Notes: generated from the sequence alone by a model not told the origin. Counted from the stretch's first letter, positions 14,451-23,236 are shown. The stretch is DNA of 33,400 bases from Porphyrobacter sp. UBA7686 (GCA_002482865.1 DLGU01000067.1:1-33400), one strand, 5' to 3'. Numbers and translations are program-made.

Positions 14451-16219
14451 CAGCCGCCGCCGGTATTCCAGCCGGCTTCGTTCGCCGCCATCCCGCCCGC
14501 GTCAATCGCCCACCCCGCCGAGGGCGAAGACCAATCGAAGCCCTGCGCGTATTGCGCGTTCGGGTCAAAGTTCGCGCCGAGCGCCGTTTGCGCCTGCTGC
14601 TGCGCTTGTGCCTGCGCCTGTTGCTGGCCCAGGAAGCCGCTGATCGCGCCCTGCCGCTGCGACAGGACGTCACCAAAGCCGGCCGGCTGCGCGCCATACC
14701 AGCCGAGGTCCGCGCCGAGCGTGGAGTTGAAGTAGTCGAGCCCTTGCCCCTGCCCGCCCTGCGTGAACACCCCGCGCGCCGAAAGGTCGGCCAACACGCT
14801 GTCCGCGAAAGCGTTGGCCTGCTCGCCAGAGAAGGCGCCGTAAAGGGCGCCATCCGGCCGCAGCGCGTAGTTTTCCGGCGACGCGCCGGCCTGGCCCGGC
14901 GTGTAGAAATAGCCGCCCGGCGTTTCGCCGCGCCGCGAGAAGTTGTCGAAGCCGCCGATGGTGAACTGCGCGCCGGCCATGTTCGGGTTGAAGGCGAGGC
15001 CCTGATCCGCCGCGCGCTGGCCGAGAGCGCCCGACAGCCAAGAGCCGAATTGCGTTGCGTCCGCTGCGGTGCCGCCGTTGTCGCCGCCGGCCGCGCCCCA
15101 CTGGATGCCGCCGTCCGCGCCGAGCGTGCCCGTCGTTGCGAAGTTGCGGCCGATGGTGGGCGCGGGCCCGATCTGCGACGCAGCGCCACCGCCGATCATG
15201 CCGCCGCCAAAGCCGCCCGCGATGCCGCCAAAGAGCGCGCCGATAGGGCCGAGCGCCGACCCGATGAGGGCGCCAGAAGCGATGCCGCCGAGCGCCGAGC
15301 CGGCTTGCTGCCCATACTGCGTATAGGCGCCTCGGTCGTTCTGGAAAGCCTGCGAGGCGATCAAGCCGCCAAGTGCAGCGCCTGCCGTATTCGCGCCCCC
15401 GGAAGCAAGGTCACCGCCGGTGAGCGGATTTACTCCAAGGGAACCCGTTAAGCCCAAGTCTTGCGAAAGCGTCGCGCCGGCCATGGGCGCGTTCTGCGCC
15501 GCAAGGTTCGTCTGAAAACCGCGAATGGCGTCGCCAATGCCGCTGAACCAGCCCTGTCCTACTTCACCAGGGGCGCGCGCGGACACCGAAGCGAAGTCAT
15601 CCGGTGTCGCGCCCATGGCTTGGAAACCATCAGCGCTACCCGGCGAATACTCAATCGGCCGTAGCAATTGCTCCATCCGAGCGGGGTCATCAATGACCTC
15701 CCACCCAGGATTGAACACGTTGTCCCAATTCGTCGCAGGACCGCCGAGCGCAGCGTTCGGAATCTGCATTCCGCCCGGCCCGGTGAACGTCCCCGTTGTC
15801 CAATTGCCGCCGGGGCTCGGCGTTCCTCCAAACCCATCGCTCAGCGGCGTCGGATCGCTCGCAAGCGCCTGCTCACTCGTGATCGGAGCCCCGGCAAACT
15901 GCCGCCCGATCCAATCCACCGCGTCAGGCACATACGGCAGCAGCCCAAGCGCAGCCGCCAGCAGCATGTCCCCGCCGCCCATGGCGCCACCGCCGCCGCC
16001 TGCCGACGTCGGCTGCACCATCGCCGCGCCCGGCTGCACGCGCACAACCTGCCCGTCGCCGTCGATCATCAGACCGCCGCCCGGCACACCCATTGCCGGC
16101 GTGCTCGGCGGCGCCGAAATCGGACCATCCATGCGCGGCCCGCGCGCATACTGCCCAACACCCCGCGACGGGTCATACGGAAGCCCGCCGACATAGCGGC
16201 CCGCGACAGAACCACTCAC
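14450..16219 (-). CDS. Glycine/alanine-rich virion-region protein of unknown function, 589 aa
   Basis: No family is recognised. The N-terminal 90 residues are Pro/Gly-rich and disordered-looking (with a run of glycines), followed by a hydrophobic M-L-L-A-A-A-L-G-L-L-P-Y-V patch. A glycine-zipper block (G-G-I-A-S-G-A-L-I-G-S-A-L-G-P-I-G-A-L-F, then further G-G-G) lies near residues 290-335 and could insert into membranes. The C-terminus has Q-Q-Q-A-Q-A-Q-A-Q-Q repeats. It is the only large gene between the gp4-like and gp10-like tail genes, so it is probably a structural, perhaps ejected, protein. GTG start with GGAGG seven bases upstream. Confidence 0.75.
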   Translation of the reverse strand: MSGSVAGRYVGGLPYDPSRGVGQYARGPRMDGPISAPPSTPAMGVPGGGLMIDGDGQVVRVQPGAAMVQPTSAGGGGGAMGGGDMLLAAALGLLPYVPDAVDWIGRQFAGAPITSEQALASDPTPLSDGFGGTPSPGGNWTTGTFTGPGGMQIPNAALGGPATNWDNVFNPGWEVIDDPARMEQLLRPIEYSPGSADGFQAMGATPDDFASVSARAPGEVGQGWFSGIGDAIRGFQTNLAAQNAPMAGATLSQDLGLTGSLGVNPLTGGDLASGGANTAGAALGGLIASQAFQNDRGAYTQYGQQAGSALGGIASGALIGSALGPIGALFGGIAGGFGGGMIGGGAASQIGPAPTIGRNFATTGTLGADGGIQWGAAGGDNGGTAADATQFGSWLSGALGQRAADQGLAFNPNMAGAQFTIGGFDNFSRRGETPGGYFYTPGQAGASPENYALRPDGALYGAFSGEQANAFADSVLADLSARGVFTQGGQGQGLDYFNSTLGADLGWYGAQPAGFGDVLSQRQGAISGFLGQQQAQAQAQQQAQTALGANFDPNAQYAQGFDWSSPSAGWAIDAGGMAANEAGWNTGGG

Positions 16220-16232
16220 AGCCGCGCCTCCA

Positions 16233-16961
16233 TCAGTAGTAGGTCGCCGCGACAGGCCCGCCGGCCGTCGCCACGCGCGTCTGGCGCCGCATCTCGCGTT
16301 CCGCCATCTGCGCTCCCGCCATCAGCAGTTGCCGGCGCGGCATCGGTATCCCGAACACGCCCATCAGCTTCGCCGCGCCCATCCGCGCGACGTGCCGCAC
16401 CGCCCATGTCGGGATCAGTTCAATCGGCCAGGCCAAGTCCTGCCGGTTGCCAAGGCCGAGCGCCTGCAACTCGTCATGCACTTCGGTCAGCACCCGCGCC
16501 GCCTGCGCCTGTTCCTCGGCGCGCGCGATGCCGTCCTCTTTGAGGATGCCGAGTTCTTCCAGCACCATCGCCTGCGCCGTCGCGAGCGTGGCCGCCGGAT
16601 AGGTGTAGAGCGTAAGGGTGAAGGTGCCGTCCGACACCGCCGCAACCGGCCCCGTCGAAACGCGCACCGAAACCGTCGTCTGCGCGCCGTAGCGATACCA
16701 ATCCAGCGGATCAGGCCGCCACTCCACCAGGCCGCCGTCCTGCGCCACGGTGTTCGCGGTCAGCAGCCGGTCGGTATCCGTGGGATCGCCCACCGTGACC
16801 GCCAGCGTGCCGCCAGGGTCGAGCGCGGGCGCAGTCAGGTCCAGCCCGCCGACCGCATAGCCGGCGCGCAGGATTTTGGACGCAAGCAACTGCGCCAGCG
16901 TGACCGGCGCAGTGATCGTTTCCGTCGCCGTGGCGGCGTCAAACCCTAGGAGGGCGGCCAC
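16233..16961 (-). CDS. Tail accessory / head-tail adaptor protein, possibly P22 gp4-like, 242 aa
   Basis: The first 130 residues are beta-rich (L-A-V-T-V-G-D-P; T-F-T-L-T-L-Y-T-Y-P). The helical C-terminal half contains L-A-W-P-I-E-L-I-P-T-W-A-V, then A-A-K-L-M-G-V-F-G-I-P, then A-E-R-E-M-R-R-Q-T. That pattern and its position between capsid and gp10-like genes resemble the gp4 tail accessory proteins that bind below the portal. The family assignment is moderate. GTG start at 16961; it overlaps the upstream 84-aa gene by 23 bases. Confidence 0.65.
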   Translation of the reverse strand: MAALLGFDAATATETITAPVTLAQLLASKILRAGYAVGGLDLTAPALDPGGTLAVTVGDPTDTDRLLTANTVAQDGGLVEWRPDPLDWYRYGAQTTVSVRVSTGPVAAVSDGTFTLTLYTYPAATLATAQAMVLEELGILKEDGIARAEEQAQAARVLTEVHDELQALGLGNRQDLAWPIELIPTWAVRHVARMGAAKLMGVFGIPMPRRQLLMAGAQMAEREMRRQTRVATAGGPVAATYY

Positions 16962-17193
16962 GGCGCTTCTTCTCGACCGGAGGTTCGCCGGGCTGATCTT
17001 CGTCCGGCCCGGCCTCCGGCTGCGGCTCGGTCTCCACTTCCACGAAGAACCGATTGTGCCGCAGCTTCTGGACGGCTCGCGCCTCGGTCACTTCGACCGG
17101 AACGCCCAAAGGCAGCGCAACCCCGAACATCACGACGCTATCCACGCCGCATTCAGGGCCGCCCAGAAAAACGAAGGCCGGCATGCCGCTCAC
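16939..17193 (-). CDS. Small head-region protein with C-terminal AT-hook-like tail, 84 aa
   Basis: The N-terminal 55 residues form a small beta-rich fold (F-V-F-L-G-G; G-V-P-V-E-V-T-E-A; V-Q-K-L-R-H-N-R-F-F-V-E-V) of a type often encoded between capsid and tail-adaptor genes. An acidic linker (about residues 57-72) is followed by K-K-R-R-G-R-P-P-R, matching the R-G-R-P core of AT-hook DNA-minor-groove binders. The GTG at 17193 overlaps the upstream stop (GTGA); an in-frame ATG at 17184 is an alternative. The function is unknown; contact with packaged DNA is a guess. Confidence 0.7.
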   Translation of the reverse strand: MSGMPAFVFLGGPECGVDSVVMFGVALPLGVPVEVTEARAVQKLRHNRFFVEVETEPQPEAGPDEDQPGEPPVEKKRRGRPPRV

Positions 17194-17648
17194 TCAGCGA
17201 CGAAGTATTCGACATGCACGGCAAGCGTGCCCGTCGCCGCCGTGCCGGCCGCCGTGGCGACAGTGACGATGACCTTCACCGGCGCCGTGAGCGGCACCGC
17301 AGCCTCGGTCGCCATCGTCGCCTGCGAACCCGCCACGTTGCCCGCACGAATCGCAGCAGCCGGCGTCGAGAGCGCCGCACCGTCGATATAGGCGTCCGGG
17401 TTCGTGGTCGGGCCGACGTCCAGAACCAGCGTCGCGCCGGTGTCCATGTCGGTCGCGTAGATCACGCAGTCAGTGACCACCGCGCCGACCGGAAGCCAGC
17501 CCACGTCCATGGTATCGTTCAGGTCGAGGTCCGTCGTCGCGACGGTGATGGTGTTCGACAGGACGCACTTCTGAAAGCCCTTGAGCGGCGCCGTGTACTT
17601 GCGCGCCGCCCCTTCGGTGGACGCCACCGGATAGCGGTAGGTTGCCAT
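17190..17648 (-). CDS. Probable head decoration or minor capsid protein, 152 aa
   Basis: A Thr/Ala/Val-rich, beta-sheet-type protein directly downstream of the major capsid gene. Segments include L-P-V-G-A-V-V-T-D-C-V-I-Y-A-T, a D-M-D-T-G-A-T-L-V-L-D-V-G block, and a C-terminal V-K-V-I-V-T-V-A-T-A-A-G-T-A that ends V-H-V-E-Y-F-V-A-E. This composition and position fit small head proteins that follow N4-gp56-type capsid genes, but I cannot show decoration directly. The ATG at 17648 has AAGGA eight bases upstream. Confidence 0.65.
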   Translation of the reverse strand: MATYRYPVASTEGAARKYTAPLKGFQKCVLSNTITVATTDLDLNDTMDVGWLPVGAVVTDCVIYATDMDTGATLVLDVGPTTNPDAYIDGAALSTPAAAIRAGNVAGSQATMATEAAVPLTAPVKVIVTVATAAGTAATGTLAVHVEYFVAE

Positions 17649-17711
17649 TTCGATTGTCCTTCGATGTGTTGGAAGAGCGAGGCGGCGCCAGTGACGGCGC
17701 CGCCGTCAGGC

Positions 17712-18791
17712 TCACGCGCTCGACACGGCAGCAAACCAACCCGTGACAAGGCCCCAGTCCTTCGGGGTCGTGGTGTCCTGGGTCGGATGCGTGCCGAAGC
17801 GCAGCTTCTCGACCTTGCGGATTTCCTCGATGCCGATGGGGCGCAGCCGGCCATAGTCGCGCGGCGTGTCTTCCACGCTGCGGGTCGTCTGCGCGTAGGC
17901 CATGCCCAGCGCCTGCGCCCCACAGAAGAACGCCGGCGCGATCTGGATCGAAGACGCCACCTTCGGAATTTCGGGGATTTCCTTGATGATGACCCCGTCC
18001 CACATCAGGTCGCCGCCGGTGAACAGCGGGTTCTTCTCGCCGCGCGTCCAGGCATCACGGTTTGCCTGCATCAGGTCCGTGTTGTTCTTGAGGTCGCGCA
18101 TGCCCAGGTTGCTGACGAACAGGACGAACCATTCCTCGTCCTCGTTCACCGTGACCGGCGAGATGTAGGGGTCCGCGTCCTTCGCGATTTCCTTCATCAG
18201 CGAAATCGCACCCGGCGTCAGCTTGTCTGCCGAGTTGTCGATCTGCCCCGCCGCCGTCGCCCACACGTTGGACGAAGCGTTGGACTTCATGGCGCCGAAC
18301 AGCACACGATCCGCGTTGTTCGTGAGCCATGTGTTGCGCGCGGTCGCGTCGGCATCAGCGAACTTTACGCCGTCAATGGACATGAAGGCGTCGATGGTGT
18401 CGTCGCGCAGCGTGCGCTTCGCCCAAGTGGAAAGCGCGTTCTTCGCCGCGTTGCGGAGGTCGATGCCAGTCTTGATCTGCTCCGTCTTGGTGTCGATCTC
18501 GACGCCGTTGCGAACAAGTTCGACATAGACGCGCTGCGAACGCTGCTTCAGCTGCTCTTCGTTGCCCGCCAGGGTGACGGCGCCGCGCGTCGCAGACTGC
18601 TTGAGGCGATTCACCACCGAATAGGTGATGCTGTCGCCGCCCATCTTGCCCAGGCCGTTCTTGACCTGAATGATGCTGTTCTCGCTGGTCCCGGTGTAGC
18701 GCACGAAGCGCGACGCCCGGTGATATTCCTCGAAGAACTTGTCGTCCCATACCTGCTCGCGAAGACCGCTCGCAACAGTGGTGACAGCCAT
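17712..18791 (-). CDS. Major capsid protein, N4-gp56/DUF4043 type, 359 aa
   Basis: The N-terminal region F-V-R-Y-T-G-T-S-E-N-S-I-I-Q-V and G-G-D-S-I-T-Y-S-V-V-N-R-L, the L-A-G-N-E-E-Q-L segment, and later E-E-W-F-V-L-F-V-S and G-L-V-T-G-W match the N4-gp56 (DUF4043) major capsid family with an HK97-type fold. The length is typical, with no obvious cleaved pro-domain. AGGGG precedes the ATG. It follows the putative scaffold gene closely (14 bases), as expected for co-produced head proteins. The protein assembles the icosahedral shell around the scaffold. Confidence 0.9.
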   Translation of the reverse strand: MAVTTVASGLREQVWDDKFFEEYHRASRFVRYTGTSENSIIQVKNGLGKMGGDSITYSVVNRLKQSATRGAVTLAGNEEQLKQRSQRVYVELVRNGVEIDTKTEQIKTGIDLRNAAKNALSTWAKRTLRDDTIDAFMSIDGVKFADADATARNTWLTNNADRVLFGAMKSNASSNVWATAAGQIDNSADKLTPGAISLMKEIAKDADPYISPVTVNEDEEWFVLFVSNLGMRDLKNNTDLMQANRDAWTRGEKNPLFTGGDLMWDGVIIKEIPEIPKVASSIQIAPAFFCGAQALGMAYAQTTRSVEDTPRDYGRLRPIGIEEIRKVEKLRFGTHPTQDTTTPKDWGLVTGWFAAVSSA

Positions 18792-18805
18792 AGTCTAGCC
18801 CCTTT

Positions 18806-19672
18806 TCAGGAGCGCCAGATTCTTTGGAAAAGCGATTCCGGTGCGGAACTGTCGGGCTGGCGCGATGCGCCGACGCCGCGTGCGGTCGCCAGGGAGGCGG
18901 GCAGAGCGGGCGTGGACGGCGGAGGCGTCTCAGGCTGAGGCGAGGGCGCTTGCTGCTGACTGGCTTTCCATGCCTCGAAGGCTTGGCGCTCCTTGATGGC
19001 GCGACCAGTCGTCAGAACCCATTGGCCAGGATCAGGATGCCGGCGCAGCGTCTCGGCAAGCCGTTGCTGCTGTTCCGGCGGCGCCGCCGCGATGGCTGCG
19101 CTCACGAGCGCGTCCACTTCCTCGAAGTCGGGCGCCTGCTTGGCGCGCGCCACCGAGAAGTTGAGACGGTCCCTGAACATCTGATCTTCAAGCGGCGCCA
19201 CCATCTGGCGCGCCACCTGCACCGCCCGTTCCTCCACGAAGCCGTGGGGGTTATCGAGCAATGCGCCCATTGGGTCGGGCTTGTCGGCGGGTGGTTGCGG
19301 GGCAGGCTGCGCCTGCTGTTGCCGCTGCCACTGCGCTTCTCGCGCCCGGTATTGCGCTACCTCGGCCTCAAGCGCCTGGCGCTTGGCCCGTTCATCCTTC
19401 AGCGCGGCGACGGGGACATTCTGCGGCTCTCGTTCTGCGGCCGGCGGCGCCGCTGTCTCCGCGTCCTTCGCCTTCGGCGCAAACCGGCCTGCTTCGTCGC
19501 GGGGCTGGCCTTCGTCGGGCTCGGGGGCGGCTTCGCCCATTTCAGTCGGCGCCGGCTCCGGTGCCTCGGCCGATGGCTGCCCACCATCAGACGCGCTCGG
19601 AGGCGGCTCGCTCGACTTTTCGAACGTGCGCGCAAACAGCGAGGATTCCTCGCTGTCGTTTTCCTGTTCCAT
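18806..19672 (-). CDS. Putative capsid scaffolding protein, 288 aa
   Basis: Directly upstream of the capsid gene, it encodes a low-complexity acidic N-terminal half (many Glu, Pro and Ser), a central K-D-E-R-A-K-R-Q-A-L-E-A-E-V-A coiled coil, helical D-F-E-E-V-D-A-L-V and R-L-A-E-T-L-R-R segments, and a Pro-rich C-terminus ending L-F-Q-R-I-W-R-S. Acidic/coiled scaffolds at this position are typical of podoviruses. Position is the main argument. The start at 19672 is preferred because codon-like composition begins there, though its ribosome site is weak. A GTG three codons earlier (V-E-I-M) and longer frames to 19735 are alternatives. Confidence 0.7.
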   Translation of the reverse strand: MEQENDSEESSLFARTFEKSSEPPPSASDGGQPSAEAPEPAPTEMGEAAPEPDEGQPRDEAGRFAPKAKDAETAAPPAAEREPQNVPVAALKDERAKRQALEAEVAQYRAREAQWQRQQQAQPAPQPPADKPDPMGALLDNPHGFVEERAVQVARQMVAPLEDQMFRDRLNFSVARAKQAPDFEEVDALVSAAIAAAPPEQQQRLAETLRRHPDPGQWVLTTGRAIKERQAFEAWKASQQQAPSPQPETPPPSTPALPASLATARGVGASRQPDSSAPESLFQRIWRS

Positions 19673-19785
19673 GATTTCCACGCTGCAAACGCCCGGTGAA
19701 GCCCGGCGGCGGCTTGTGCGATGGCGAGCGCCCATCGCTGCGGATCGCCCCTTCGGCCACCGGCCGGGCTGGCGTCGCCCAAACG

Positions 19786-19807
19786 AAAAGGGCGCCCGAA
19801 GGCGCCC
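19786..19807 (-). terminator. Rho-independent terminator after the portal gene
   Basis: On the minus strand, GGGCGCC (19801-19807) and GGCGCCC (19790-19796) form a perfect 7-bp stem around TTCG, followed by TTTTCGTTTGG. It starts eight bases after the portal stop and lies upstream of the scaffold gene. Packaging genes may therefore be partly insulated from head genes. Confidence 0.85.
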
Positions 19808-19814
19808 CGCTATG

Positions 19815-21803
19815 TCACTGCATCGGCCCGCGCGGCGGCGGCCGGGTCAAAGCCGCCATGGCGGCCTGCTGCTGCTTCAACGCCAGCGACCCGCGCATGC
19901 TGGCCGCCTTCAACGCCATCTCGCCGCGCTGCTTGTTGGCAGCCAAGACCAACTCGGCCTGCTGCCTCTGCTGCGCCAGCGCCATTTCCGCCTGCGTCTT
20001 CTGCTGATCCAGCCCGAACTGCGCCTGCGCCGCCTGCGCGTCCTGCTGGACCTTCAACATCGCCGGGTCCGGCCCCGCCTGCTGTGGCGGCGCGTTCTCC
20101 AATTCCTCGATCGCCGTCAGCAGCGTGTCCTTGTTCCGCAGCGACGACGCCTCAATCAGAATCTTCGTCAACGGCACTACCAGCGGCGGCATCGCCTGCG
20201 CGATCACCGGGAACAGTTCGCCCAGCTTCTGGAACTGCTCGATCTGCAACGTCGCCACGTCCGGCGATTCATCCAGCACGATATCGACGTCGAGCTCCGC
20301 GACGTTGTTCATCAGGACCGGCTTGCCGTCCTGGTCGATCACCTGCGCGTCCGGCCGAATGCCGCGCATCTGCATTTGCTGCATCGCGGCCTGCTGCTGA
20401 TCGGGCGGCAGTTGTTCAAGCGCGTCCTGATAGGTCATCGGGCGATTGAGCCCGACAAACTTCACGTTGCGCTCGTTCTCAGTCACCCTGATCCACTTCT
20501 CGGCCGTCCAGAACTGCCGCACGCGGTTCCAAATCGCGCGGTAAACCCGATGCTTCCAAGCGCGGTGCTGGTCCAACAGCGCGCCGTCAACCTCGATGGC
20601 GCCGCCCTGCTGCGTAAGGGCGATGGCGCGACCCGATGCCGAACCGCCCTGCCGCCCCTGCATGGTCGCATTGGGGCCGACCGCCTCGAGTTCGCCCTTC
20701 GCCTCTTGGAGAAGCTGAAACTGCCCGGCCGCCAGGTCGTTCGTCTGGACGACCTCAAACTTGGACTGCGGCGCGATCTCAATGTAGCCGTCAGGCTTGG
20801 CAAGTTCCGCCCGCGCCGCATCCACATCGTCAACCGCGCCCTGTTCGGCCACCACCTGCCGCATCGTCAGCAGATGCAACGCCTTCGACCGGCGCTTGTT
20901 GATCTCGTCCTGCGGCCCGATCATGTCGCTAACCGCGCCATAGCGGTTATTATCGCGATCCACGTAGCCGGACTGCATGATCAGCGAGCATTCCGGCTTG
21001 CCGGCTTCATCCAGATATGGCGACTTCTCCGGCTTCGACAGGAAACCGCCCGCCGTGAACGTCGCCTGCCACCACTCGCCGCCGCGCGTCCAGTGCATCT
21101 GCACCACACGCACACGGCGCCGCTTGAAATCTGACCAGATGGCGCCCTTTGGTTTGTCGTCGTAGGTGTTGCCAGAGACGCTGGCCGAATAGTCGTAGGC
21201 GCCCTTGATGGCGTCGGGGTCGGCGTCGGGCCAATCGGCCTCTACGTCATCCTCATCCGCCCAAATGACGCCGCCCTTGAACTTCGCGTCGCTGAAATCC
21301 GGCTCGCTCGAATGCGGGTCGTAGAACAGCCGGTCCCATCGGTAATGCACGACGCGAATGCGCGGGTTGCCGGTCGCGTCTTCCACGATGACGTCGGCGC
21401 CGCCGAACCCCTCGATCAACAGGTTTTCCCAAACCCGCGACGAAATCTGGTCGAAGACCTCCGCGTCGCAGACATACCGAAGCGAATCCGTCGCAGCCTG
21501 CGCGCCCTGCTCATCCCCTGGATTGCGCGGGAACGCCTTCGGGTCCATGCGCGACTTCTTCTCAAGCCCGCGCAGGTAGTTGATCTTCGGCTTGATGCGG
21601 TTCGCCGTCATGATCGGCTGGCCGCGCTCAGCAAGGGCGGCCTTCTCAGCCGCGCTCAACTGCGCGTCGTCGTAGTTGTCGTAATAGTCGCGGCACCGCT
21701 CCGAGAACGTGCGCGCCGCCTGCGACGTGGTTTCGTAATCCTCGAACCATGTGCGAAGGCGCAGCAGAAGCGCGTCGGTGTCTTCCGCCCCCGCTGCCAT
21801 CAT
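19815..21803 (-). CDS. Portal protein, P22 gp1-like, 662 aa
   Basis: The N-terminal region (W-F-E-D-Y-E-T-T-S-Q and F-S-E-R-C-R-D-Y-Y-D-N-Y) and A-N-R-I-K-P-K-I-N-Y-L-R-G-L-E match the P22-type portal family, as do later D-R-L-F-Y-D-P-H-S-S-E-P-D and Q-D-E-I-N-K-R-R-S-K-A-L-H. The length of 662 is near P22 gp1 (725). The last 100 residues are Gln/Ala-rich helices, comparable to the barrel of P22 portals. The ATG at 21803 overlaps the terminase stop, and GGAAGGTGG lies just before it. The portal forms the dodecameric vertex through which terminase packs DNA and to which the tail attaches. The frame upstream of 21803 is shadow. Confidence 0.9.
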   Translation of the reverse strand: MMAAGAEDTDALLLRLRTWFEDYETTSQAARTFSERCRDYYDNYDDAQLSAAEKAALAERGQPIMTANRIKPKINYLRGLEKKSRMDPKAFPRNPGDEQGAQAATDSLRYVCDAEVFDQISSRVWENLLIEGFGGADVIVEDATGNPRIRVVHYRWDRLFYDPHSSEPDFSDAKFKGGVIWADEDDVEADWPDADPDAIKGAYDYSASVSGNTYDDKPKGAIWSDFKRRRVRVVQMHWTRGGEWWQATFTAGGFLSKPEKSPYLDEAGKPECSLIMQSGYVDRDNNRYGAVSDMIGPQDEINKRRSKALHLLTMRQVVAEQGAVDDVDAARAELAKPDGYIEIAPQSKFEVVQTNDLAAGQFQLLQEAKGELEAVGPNATMQGRQGGSASGRAIALTQQGGAIEVDGALLDQHRAWKHRVYRAIWNRVRQFWTAEKWIRVTENERNVKFVGLNRPMTYQDALEQLPPDQQQAAMQQMQMRGIRPDAQVIDQDGKPVLMNNVAELDVDIVLDESPDVATLQIEQFQKLGELFPVIAQAMPPLVVPLTKILIEASSLRNKDTLLTAIEELENAPPQQAGPDPAMLKVQQDAQAAQAQFGLDQQKTQAEMALAQQRQQAELVLAANKQRGEMALKAASMRGSLALKQQQAAMAALTRPPPRGPMQ

Positions 21804-23236
21804 GCCACCTTCCACGAAACCGCCCGCGCCTTGCGCGTCGCCGCCGAACCACGGCCGTAGTCGTTGATGCCCTCGGCGGTCACGCGCCGCACTGGCGGCA
21901 CCCACGGGCGCGACATGCAGGCGTAGCGAAGTTCATCCGCCGCATGATCCTCGCCGTCCGTGTCCACGTCCTCGGGGCGGCTTTCGTCGTGCTGCAACGC
22001 CGGCAGCGTGCGGATCAGATGTACGCAGGTCGAAAAGACGTAGAGCATCGGCTTGCCGTCGATCCCCAGCAACCGCGACCGCACCTGATCCCAGCCGCCC
22101 ATGGCGCCAGCGCCAGCAACCCGCTTGTTGTCAGCCGCGCGGGACAGCACGCCGGCCCGCTGCATCCTCTCCGCAATGGACGGCCCGCCGTCACTGGCGA
22201 AAATGGCCGGATCGGCCACACCATGCATTTGCCGGCCGGGCATATCCTTCGCCTCAAGCGCAGCGATCTTCGCCGCCACCTGTTCCGCCGGCATCCTCAG
22301 CCCGACGTTCGGCTGCCCCTCAGCCATCCCGTAGTATTCGCGGTAGCGGATCAGCGCCCCGCGCGGGAACGCAGGCAGCGCGCCGTCGCTGATCGCATAC
22401 CATCCGACCGAAAACGGCCTGGCAGAACCCCAATCCAGCGCCCGGAACCGGGCCCACTCGCCGGGCAGCGCCATTGGCGCCACGACATGGCGAGCGCCCC
22501 ATTCGGGGAAGAAGGCGCCGGCAATGACCGACCAATCGCCCTCAAGCCAAGCCCGCACCAACTGCGCCGAGCCAGACGCCCGAATTTGAGCAACGTAGCC
22601 GTCCCCGAGGTAGGCGTTATCCGCCACCCGCGACGGGATGTAGATGCGCTCAAGCCCCGAGGTTTCGTCCTTTATCACGCGCCAACCAAGCGGCGCAGGA
22701 TCGATATACCGCGCCCTCACCCACTGGTGCCCCGGCCCGCCGGGATTGCCCGTCAAGCGCATACCAACGGGCACACCGGCACCCGACCGAAGGGTGGAGT
22801 GCAGCTTCAGGATCGGCGCCGCGTTCGGGAAGTTCCCGGCTTCCTCGACGTAGACTCTGGTGTAGCTGTGCCCCTGGTAGGATTCCGCGTCGCTGTCCCG
22901 CTCGAGGTAGGCGAAGGTCAGGCGCGCGCCGTTCGGCATGTGAACGCGCATCGGTGTCGTAGTGAACCGCGCGCCCAGCGGGGCGTAAATCCGCCGCGCC
23001 CGCTCGAAAGTTTCCATCAGTTCGACGCGAGTGCGCCGCACCATCAGGCCGATTGCGTCAGGCCCGTATTCGTCCGCGTGAATTGCCCACTCGCCTAGGA
23101 CTGCGTCTGTTTTGCCCCCGCCACGGGCGCCGCCGAAGAAAATCTCGTAGACAGGGCATGTGACGAAAGCGGATTGCGGGCCGGGTTGCGGTCCCCAAAC
23201 GGTTACAGGGCCTTCGGCGAGTGCTGCGCTTCCCAT
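21800..23236 (-). CDS. Terminase large subunit, 478 aa
   Basis: Walker A is G-G-A-R-G-G-G-K-T (residues 35-43), Walker B is Y-T-R-V-Y-V-E-E-A-G (125-134), and the coupling motif is L-T-G-N-P-G-G (161-167). The RNase-H-like nuclease part begins R-A-L-D-W-G-S (Asp268), with A-D-P-A-I-F further on. These are the ATPase and nuclease halves of the DNA-packaging motor; a length of 478 is normal. It overlaps the putative small terminase by 34 bases and the portal gene by four, so all three are co-translated. Relatedness to terminases with a particular packaging mode (headful or cos) cannot be judged by eye. Confidence 0.93.
   Translation of the reverse strand: MGSAALAEGPVTVWGPQPGPQSAFVTCPVYEIFFGGARGGGKTDAVLGEWAIHADEYGPDAIGLMVRRTRVELMETFERARRIYAPLGARFTTTPMRVHMPNGARLTFAYLERDSDAESYQGHSYTRVYVEEAGNFPNAAPILKLHSTLRSGAGVPVGMRLTGNPGGPGHQWVRARYIDPAPLGWRVIKDETSGLERIYIPSRVADNAYLGDGYVAQIRASGSAQLVRAWLEGDWSVIAGAFFPEWGARHVVAPMALPGEWARFRALDWGSARPFSVGWYAISDGALPAFPRGALIRYREYYGMAEGQPNVGLRMPAEQVAAKIAALEAKDMPGRQMHGVADPAIFASDGGPSIAERMQRAGVLSRAADNKRVAGAGAMGGWDQVRSRLLGIDGKPMLYVFSTCVHLIRTLPALQHDESRPEDVDTDGEDHAADELRYACMSRPWVPPVRRVTAEGINDYGRGSAATRKARAVSWKVA

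Noticed and set aside
13338..14735. 465-aa plus-strand ORF opposite the gp10-like gene
   Set aside because: The composition is that of an antisense frame, and the minus strand has clear gp10-like features.
18824..21134. Long plus-strand ORFs opposite the scaffold and portal genes
   Set aside because: They are Arg/Pro/Leu-rich mirror frames of GC-rich coding DNA on the minus strand, without domains or ribosome sites.
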